This document shows, in pieces, positions 7,568-12,240 of a DNA stretch of 12,240 bases. The stretch is from CAZEJK01 sp964512045 (GTDB taxonomy: Bacteria > Acidobacteriota > Thermoanaerobaculia > Thermoanaerobaculales > Sulfomarinibacteraceae), in NCBI GenBank assembly GCA_964512045.1, contig CAZEJK010000149.1, positions 1 to 12,240 on the forward strand, read 5' to 3'. A program made the translations under genes and the position numbers. Under the pieces are notes generated by a model that saw only the letters and a list, made by a program, of their open reading frames with translations, made no database searches and was not told where the DNA came from. Each line of letters opens with the position of its first letter. The stretch's first letter is position 1.

Positions 7568-8847
7568 TGGCCGCCACACCCGCTTTCAGCATCGTGCGGC
7601 GCGACCTGATTCGGTTCGTGCGCTCGCCCGTGCGCACCGCGTTGATGTTCTCGATTCCACTGGCCATGGCCGCCATCTTCGCGCTCGTCTTCGGCGGCTC
7701 GAACGGACCCGAGATCACCCTGCGCGTGCTCGTCTTCAACGAGGACGAGGGTCCCCTCGGTCGCTTCATCCAGGGGGCCGGGCAGCAGCAACCCGCGGAT
7801 GCCGGCGCCCGCCTCGAGGTGGTGCCCGTGGGCGAGGAGGGGTACCAGATGATGGAGGATGGCGAGGCCTCGGCGCTCGTGCACGTACCCGCCGGGTTCT
7901 CCGATGACTACCTGGCCGGGCGTCCGGTGGCACTGGAGGTGGTCAAGAACCCGAGCCAGGCGTTCCTGCCGCAGGTCGTGGAGGAGGGGGTGTCGCTCGG
8001 TGCTGTGGTCCTTTCCCAGGCGTCTCTGGCGTTCCGCCCCGAGCTCGACACGTTGCAGACGTTCTTCAGCGAGGAGGGCGTGCCCCCATCTGCCGATGTT
8101 GCGGTGCTCGCTGCCGGCATCAACGACCGGTTCGCGCAGGTGGAGCGGTACGTTCTGCCACCGGTGTTGACGCTCGAGTCGACCACCGCCGAGCGCAGCC
8201 CGGAGGAGGAAGGTTCAGCAGATCCATGGAGTGGAGGGTCGGTGTCGATCCTGGCGGTGTTTCTGCCGGGGCTGTCCGTGATGGGGATCCTGTTTCTCGC
8301 GCAAGCTGCAACCCGCGACATCCTCCGGGAGCGGGAGACCGGTTTGCTGCGCCATCTGCTGGCCGCGCCGGTCTCGGTGACAGACTATCTCGTCGGCAAG
8401 TGTCTCTCGGTGCTGCTGGTGACGTCGCTCGGCTTTGGTGTGCTGGTGCTCGTTGGCGTTGCCATGGGCGTGACCTGGGGGGCGCCGCTCGCCGTGATCG
8501 TGCTGGTGCTCGCGACCTCCATCGGCGCGGCCGGGACGTTGCTGCTGCTGATGAGCCTGGTGCGGACCGAGCGCCAGGGTGATGCGTTGACCACCATCGT
8601 GATCATCGTCTGGTCGATGGTCGGCGGCGTCTTCCTGCCAGTCACGCAGATCCCGGAGCTTCTCCTGCCGATCTCCAAGAGCTCCCTGACCTACTGGGCG
8701 TCGGATGGCTTCCTGGAGCTGATCCTGCGCTCCGGGACGCTCACCGATGTGCTGCCGAACGTGGCGGTGCTGATCGGCTCAGGGGTGCTGTTCGTGTCCA
8801 TCGGCGTCTGGCGGTTACACCGCACGATCTCGGCGGGGGTGCGCTGA
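7567..8847 (+). CDS. ABC-2 exporter permease, first subunit
   Basis: A 426-residue membrane protein of the ABC2_membrane_3 type (YhgE/YbhS/YbhR-like). One membrane helix lies near residues 24-43, then a long extracytoplasmic domain (about 45-225), then five helices near 226-248, 277-300, 307-330, 342-360 and 396-416. The cytoplasmic segment RERETGLLRHLLAAPVS (254-270) is the usual ATPase-contacting loop of ABC-2 permeases. The start is the ATG inside TGATG shared with the ATPase stop, and its own stop overlaps the next permease in the same way. It probably pairs with the second permease in a heterodimeric channel. The two share layout but differ clearly in sequence, so they are not a recent duplication. 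Substrate unknown. Confidence 0.92.
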   Translation: MAATPAFSIVRRDLIRFVRSPVRTALMFSIPLAMAAIFALVFGGSNGPEITLRVLVFNEDEGPLGRFIQGAGQQQPADAGARLEVVPVGEEGYQMMEDGEASALVHVPAGFSDDYLAGRPVALEVVKNPSQAFLPQVVEEGVSLGAVVLSQASLAFRPELDTLQTFFSEEGVPPSADVAVLAAGINDRFAQVERYVLPPVLTLESTTAERSPEEEGSADPWSGGSVSILAVFLPGLSVMGILFLAQAATRDILRERETGLLRHLLAAPVSVTDYLVGKCLSVLLVTSLGFGVLVLVGVAMGVTWGAPLAVIVLVLATSIGAAGTLLLLMSLVRTERQGDALTTIVIIVWSMVGGVFLPVTQIPELLLPISKSSLTYWASDGFLELILRSGTLTDVLPNVAVLIGSGVLFVSIGVWRLHRTISAGVR

Positions 8848-10019
8848 TGCGCGGGGTGGCGGTGATCGCCGGTCACGAGCTGCGGCAGACCATGGCCGAC
8901 CGGGGCGCGGTGCTGTGGCTGTTCGTGCTGCCGATCGTGTTTGCCGTGTTCATCGGGATGGTGATCGGTGGTCAGGGCTCGCCGTCCTCGACCACGGCAA
9001 GCCTTTCCGTGGTGGATGAGGACGGTGGCGAGATCGCCCGGCAGCTGGTTGACGCCCTGGCTTCCGAGAAGCTGGCGGTTCAGGAGCTCGGCGCCGAGGA
9101 GGTCGAGAGCGTCCAGAGGGTGCGTACCCTGTGGATTCCCGAGGGGATGACGGAGCAGGTTCGGCGGGGCGAGCAGGTCACCCTGCGGCTGGTCAAGGAG
9201 CCCGACACCTCGGGCGAGGCGGCGCTTCTCGCCGAGGCGCGGATCACGGCGGCGATCGCGCGCGTCATCGGCTCGCTGGTCGCCGGCGAGCTGGATCAGC
9301 AGCCCGCCGCGGGCGCGCTGTCCGAGCAGCCCGTGGATCTGCTGGAGCAGGCGTCCATAGAGGATCTGGTCCGCGTCGAGTCGCGGTTCGCCGGAGAGGC
9401 GACGGTGGTTCCGGGCGGGTTTGCACAGTCGATTCCCGGTAACGCGGTCATGTTCGTCATGCTGGTGGCGCTGACCTTCGGCGCAGCGACCCTGACCGCG
9501 GAGCGCGAGGGCGGCCAGCTCCGGCGTCTGGCCACCGCGCCGGTGTCCCACGGCGAGATCGTCCTCGGCAAGGTGCTCGGGCGGTTCGTGGTCTCGGGCG
9601 CGCAGATCGTCGTGCTGGTGGGCGTGGCGGTCTTGGGCCATGCTCTGTTCGAGATCCCGGTCGGAGACGATCCGCTGGCGCTGCTGGTGATCCTGCTGGC
9701 GTACGCCGCCGGGATCGCACCGCTCGGCGTCCTGTTCGGCGCCCTGTTCACCGATCCCGATCGGGCGGCCAACATCGGTGTGCTGTGCACCCTGGCGATG
9801 GCAGCGTTCGGTGGCTGCTGGTGGCCGATCGAGGTGGTGTCCCCCACCTTGCAGAAGGTCGCGCTGCTCCTGCCCACCGGTTGGGCGATGCATGCTCTCC
9901 ACCAGGTGATCTCCTTCGGCCACGACCTCGGCGCCGTGACGAGCTGGCTGGCGGTGCTGCTGGCCTTCGGCGTGGTGTGTACCGTGGTTGCGGCGCGGGT
10001 GCTACGGGTAACGGGGTAG
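8847..10019 (+). CDS. ABC-2 exporter permease, second subunit
   Basis: A 390-residue partner of the preceding permease, with the same plan: one helix near 21-41, a large extracytoplasmic domain (about 45-198), then helices near 199-217, 247-265, 276-300, 306-325 and 364-385. The contact loop reads EREGGQLRRLATAPVS (219-234). Its ATG sits in the TGATG overlap with the first permease, and it ends at TAG 10017-10019. It is the last gene of the three-gene unit; the next gene is convergent. No accessory gene such as an HlyD-type adaptor lies next to it in the window, so outer-membrane passage is not suggested by the locus. Confidence 0.92.
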   Translation: MRGVAVIAGHELRQTMADRGAVLWLFVLPIVFAVFIGMVIGGQGSPSSTTASLSVVDEDGGEIARQLVDALASEKLAVQELGAEEVESVQRVRTLWIPEGMTEQVRRGEQVTLRLVKEPDTSGEAALLAEARITAAIARVIGSLVAGELDQQPAAGALSEQPVDLLEQASIEDLVRVESRFAGEATVVPGGFAQSIPGNAVMFVMLVALTFGAATLTAEREGGQLRRLATAPVSHGEIVLGKVLGRFVVSGAQIVVLVGVAVLGHALFEIPVGDDPLALLVILLAYAAGIAPLGVLFGALFTDPDRAANIGVLCTLAMAAFGGCWWPIEVVSPTLQKVALLLPTGWAMHALHQVISFGHDLGAVTSWLAVLLAFGVVCTVVAARVLRVTG

Positions 10020-10053
10020 GGCGACACTGCGCACGCTCCGGTGCAGGCTGCCG

Positions 10054-10074
10054 TCCTGGCTGGCGGCCCCAGGA
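10054..10074 (+). terminator. weak hairpin between convergent genes
   Basis: TCCTGG (10054-10059) and CCAGGA (10069-10074) can pair around a nine-base loop. There is no T-run on either strand. The rest of the 118-base convergent gap (10020-10137) shows nothing else I can support. Confidence 0.18.
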
Positions 10075-10137
10075 GCTGACCGCCGATCTGCGGATCCGGC
10101 TCCGCTGCTCGGGTTGCGCCCACAGTATCGGTGAGGC

Positions 10138-10905
10138 CTACTCCGTCCGGTACTGGTGGACAGAGGAGCCCTGCGCAGTCGGCATGAGGACCATCTCGCG
10201 CACGTTGGCGTGTGGTGGTCGCGTGGCGCAGAACAGGACGGCGTCGGCCACGTCGTCAGCAGTCAGGGCCTCGATGGTCCGGTAGACGTTTGCCGCGCGC
10301 TCGCTGTCACCGTGGAAGCGCACCAGAGAGAACTCGGTCTCCACCAGCCCTGGATCGACGGACGACACGCGGACGTTGCTCCCGAGGACATCGATGGCCA
10401 GTGCCCGGTTGAGGGCCGCCACTGCGTGCTTGGTGGCGCAGTACACGTTGCCCCCCGGGTAGACCTCGTGACCGGCGATGGAGCCGATCTGGATGACGTG
10501 TCCGCGACGGCGCTCGATCATTCCCGGCAGGAGGGCGCGGGTGACGTAGAGGAGGCCCTTGACGTTGGTGTCGATCATCTCCTCCCAGTCTGCGATATCG
10601 CCCTCTGCGAGCGGGGCCAGGCCGCGTGCGAGACCGGCGTTATTGACCAGGATGTCGACCTCCGGCCCGTCGGCACTCAGGCGGGCCGCCCAGGCCTCGA
10701 CGGCCGCTCGATCGCGGACATCGAGCGTCGACAGGGAGATGCCGAGCCCGTGTCCGCTGAGCTCGACGGCCAGCTCCTCCAACCGCTCCCGGCGACGAGC
10801 CACCAGGTGCAGGCGGGCGCCCGCGCGAGCGAACGCTCTGGCACATGCGGCCCCGATGCCCGATGACGCTCCCGTGATGACGACGTGCCGTCCAGCGATG
10901 TCCAT
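10138..10905 (-). CDS. ydfG: short-chain dehydrogenase, YdfG-like (NADP-dependent 3-hydroxy acid dehydrogenase)
   Basis: The 255-residue product is a classical short-chain dehydrogenase/reductase of normal length. It shows the nucleotide-binding TGASSGIG (11-18), NNAG (88-91), N114 in IDTN, S142 and the YxxxK pair Y155/K159. Arginines at 37-39 after the second strand fit a preference for NADP. The body closely follows E. coli YdfG as I remember it: DILVNNAGLA, DWEEMIDTN, LLPGMIER, GGNVYCATK, PGLVETEFS, VRFHGD. YdfG oxidises 3-hydroxy acids such as L-allo-threonine and serine and reduces malonic semialdehyde; the same substrates are an inference here. On the minus strand GAGGAGGG lies just before the ATG, a good Shine-Dalgarno. 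It stands alone and convergent with the ABC operon, so context adds nothing about its role. Confidence 0.93.
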   Translation of the reverse strand: MDIAGRHVVITGASSGIGAACARAFARAGARLHLVARRRERLEELAVELSGHGLGISLSTLDVRDRAAVEAWAARLSADGPEVDILVNNAGLARGLAPLAEGDIADWEEMIDTNVKGLLYVTRALLPGMIERRRGHVIQIGSIAGHEVYPGGNVYCATKHAVAALNRALAIDVLGSNVRVSSVDPGLVETEFSLVRFHGDSERAANVYRTIEALTADDVADAVLFCATRPPHANVREMVLMPTAQGSSVHQYRTE

Positions 10906-10996
10906 GCCCCCTCCTCGACCGACGCGACGTCATCATAACCCGGACGAGCCGGAGCCAAACATGGCCGGACCTGGTCGCAGCGCGTGGTCGGTTCTC

Positions 10997-11225
10997 GGAT
11001 TCAACGCAAAGACGCTGGGACGCAAGGCCGGAAAGGAGAGGGGGGTGGGTAACAGAGGTGCATGGAAGAGCTCAGCTTCCGCTTATGAAGGCCGGCCGCG
11101 CCCTGGCGCTCGCTGGCCTCACACTTCGATCCCTCGTCGTGATCCCAGGACGTGCCAGGATGCACCCTTCATGAGTTCCTCCTCCTTTGCGACACAGCGT
11201 CTTGGCGCCTTTGCGTTGAAAATCC
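10997..11225. repeat. imperfect inverted-repeat element with 'AACGCAAAGACGC'-type arms
   Basis: This fills most of the 427-base gap 10906-11332, which has no gene I can support. The left arm (10997-11045) and the reverse complement of the right arm (11176-11225) align over about 45 bases with mismatches and small gaps. Both contain TCAACGCAAAG (11001-11011 and, inverted, 11209-11219), then further GACGC and GAAAGGAG/CAAAGGAG matches. The roughly 130-base interior has its own inverted pairs: GGAAG/CTTCC (11064-11068, 11076-11080), GGTGCAT/ATGCACC (11057-11063, 11160-11166) and ATGAAGG/CCTTCAT (11085-11091, 11166-11172). The arm motif resembles an interspersed repeat that I recall from intergenic DNA of several phyla. 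It could be a non-autonomous mobile element, a solo remnant or a structured RNA. There is no transposase and no clear target duplication. The flanks 10906-10996 and 11226-11332 show nothing else firm. Confidence 0.65.
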
Positions 11226-11332
11226 TGCCATATCTGCGCATAACGCGGCCGCGGGCCGTAACCAAAGCACTGCTCCAGAGCTACCGGCCGCACGAGGGCG
11301 GAGCTCTTGGCGTTGTGGGTTAAGCTAATGCC

Positions 11333-12240
11333 ATGATATTGACGACACTCGTTGCTGCCATCGGTCTCGGGATCGCTGCGCAGGTGATCGCCGACCGGTT
11401 CCAGATTCCAGCCATTCTGCCGTTGCTGGTGTTCGGAGGTTTGTTCGGACCAGCAGCGATCGGTCTGTTCGATCCCAACTCGCTGGGCGACGTGATGCCC
11501 GATCTCGTGCATCTGGGAGTGGCGATCATCCTGTTCGAGGGAGGGCTGTCGCTGGACCCGCGTCGGGTCCTCCAGGTTGGCGGCGCCGTCCGGAACCTGC
11601 TCACCATCGGAGTGGTGGTGACGGCCGTCGGCGCCGCGTGGCTCGCATACGAGCTCGTCGACCGCTCTCCTGTTCGGTGCGGTGATGACCGTGACCGGAC
11701 CCACGGTGATCGTTCCACTGCTGCGCCACATGATCGCGCCATCGAGGGTGAAGACAGTCCTCGTCTCGGAAGGGTTGATGATCGACCCGATCGGTGCGGT
11801 GCTGGCGTACCTGGTGCTGCAGTGGATCGAGCGCCAGGGGATTCCCTGGCGCGAGCTGGCCGGCGAGCTGGTGGTTCTCGGCGCGAGCGGGGCCGTCCTC
11901 GGGTTCGCTGCCGGGGCCCTGTCGAACCTGGTGGTACGCAGCCGGATCGTGGCCGGAGAGCTCCGCAACCTGTCGATTCTGGCGATTCTGATGGTCTGCT
12001 ACCTGGCGGCAGAGAGTCAGGCCCATCAGTCCGGTATCTTGGCGGCGGTGGTGATGGGGTTCACCATGTCGGCGTCCGAGGTGCCAGATCTGGTCTCGCT
12101 GAAGGCGTTCAAGGGCCAGCTCACGACCTTGGCGATCTCCGCGCTGTTCATCCTCCTGGCAGGTCAGCTCGACGTGGCGGCTGTGGTCGCCACCGGCTGG
12201 GCGGGCGTGGCGGTTGCGCTCGGGCTGATCGTGCTGGTCC
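11333..12240 (+). pseudogene. cation:proton antiporter (CPA family), frameshifted and cut by the window edge
   Basis: The ATG at 11333 opens a membrane protein in frame 2: hydrophobic N-terminus, then LFEGGLSLDPRR, typical of CPA1/CPA2 sodium- or potassium-proton exchangers. Near 11651-11666 the homologous reading moves to frame 3, where it continues as STALLFGAVMTVTGPTVIVP, then VSEGLMIDPIGAVLAYL, LAAESQAHQSGILAAVVMG and further hydrophobic segments to the last base. Frame 2 after that point is arginine- and glycine-rich and not membrane-like. One extra base or two missing bases would join the halves. This is either a real inactivating frameshift or a consensus error. The GTGG/TAAGCTAATGCC upstream of the start lacks a Shine-Dalgarno, so initiation is unclear. 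Intact members exchange cations for protons across the inner membrane, with about a dozen helices and often a C-terminal regulatory domain that would lie outside the window. Confidence 0.85.

Noticed and set aside
11001..11040. CRISPR-like or tandem repeat array
   Set aside because: The ACGCAA units are irregular, without spacers of constant length, and no cas gene is present; the arms are better explained as one inverted pair.
10559..11323. 254-codon plus-strand frame across the dehydrogenase and the gap
   Set aside because: Its first half is antisense to a clear dehydrogenase and its second half crosses the inverted-repeat element; composition is Arg/Ser/Pro-rich with no recognisable motif.
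11651..11662. Adjacent SacI- and SalI-like sites suggesting vector polylinker contamination
   Set aside because: Only two hexamers, both within conserved antiporter coding sequence that continues on each side; expected occasionally at this GC content.
11072..11968. 298-codon minus-strand frame over the antiporter
   Set aside because: It is antisense to conserved exchanger segments (LFEGGLSLD, TGPTVI) and has no protein features of its own.

Overview
The window is uniformly GC-rich, with strong G/C preference at third codon positions and Shine-Dalgarno-led genes. The mix of a secreted S9 peptidase, a CRTAC1-type ASPIC/UnbV protein, an FHA protein and a lipoprotein metallophosphoesterase is typical of Acidobacteriota or similar soil and sediment phyla. 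This placement is inferred from gene content only; no rRNA or other marker gene is present.

Left part (1-3727): A 5'-partial FHA-domain regulator runs leftward off the window. It diverges from a lipoprotein metallophosphoesterase (795-2822) that has a PAP-like N-terminal beta domain, several substituted metal-ligand positions and an EF-hand-like loop. Next is an ASPIC/UnbV (FG-GAP) gene broken by one in-frame TAG (3029-3727). The gap between these two holds a hairpin and a short stretch on the minus strand that looks like a coding remnant.

Middle (3775-10019): A secreted S9 prolyl-oligopeptidase-type enzyme carries an unusual C-terminal FGE-sulfatase/SUMF1-like domain that contains no cysteine. 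A possible terminator and promoter follow. Then comes a compact ABC-2 exporter operon of one ATPase and two different permeases, joined by two TGATG stop/start overlaps, so all three are probably made together as one complex. Its substrate cannot be read from the sequence.

Right part (10020-12240): A YdfG-like short-chain dehydrogenase on the minus strand converges on the ABC operon. The 427-base gap 10906-11332 has no gene but holds an imperfect inverted-repeat element of about 229 bp (10997-11225) whose arms match the 'AACGCAAAGACGC' type of dispersed repeat. The window ends inside a cation:proton antiporter gene that is frameshifted near 11651-11666.

I see no CRISPR array, tRNA, rRNA, transposase or phage gene, and no multi-gene defence system. 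The best candidates for something new are the S9-FGE fusion, the inverted-repeat element and the divergent metallophosphoesterase. Two broken genes (nonsense and frameshift) in 12 kb suggest either local decay or consensus errors in the assembly.
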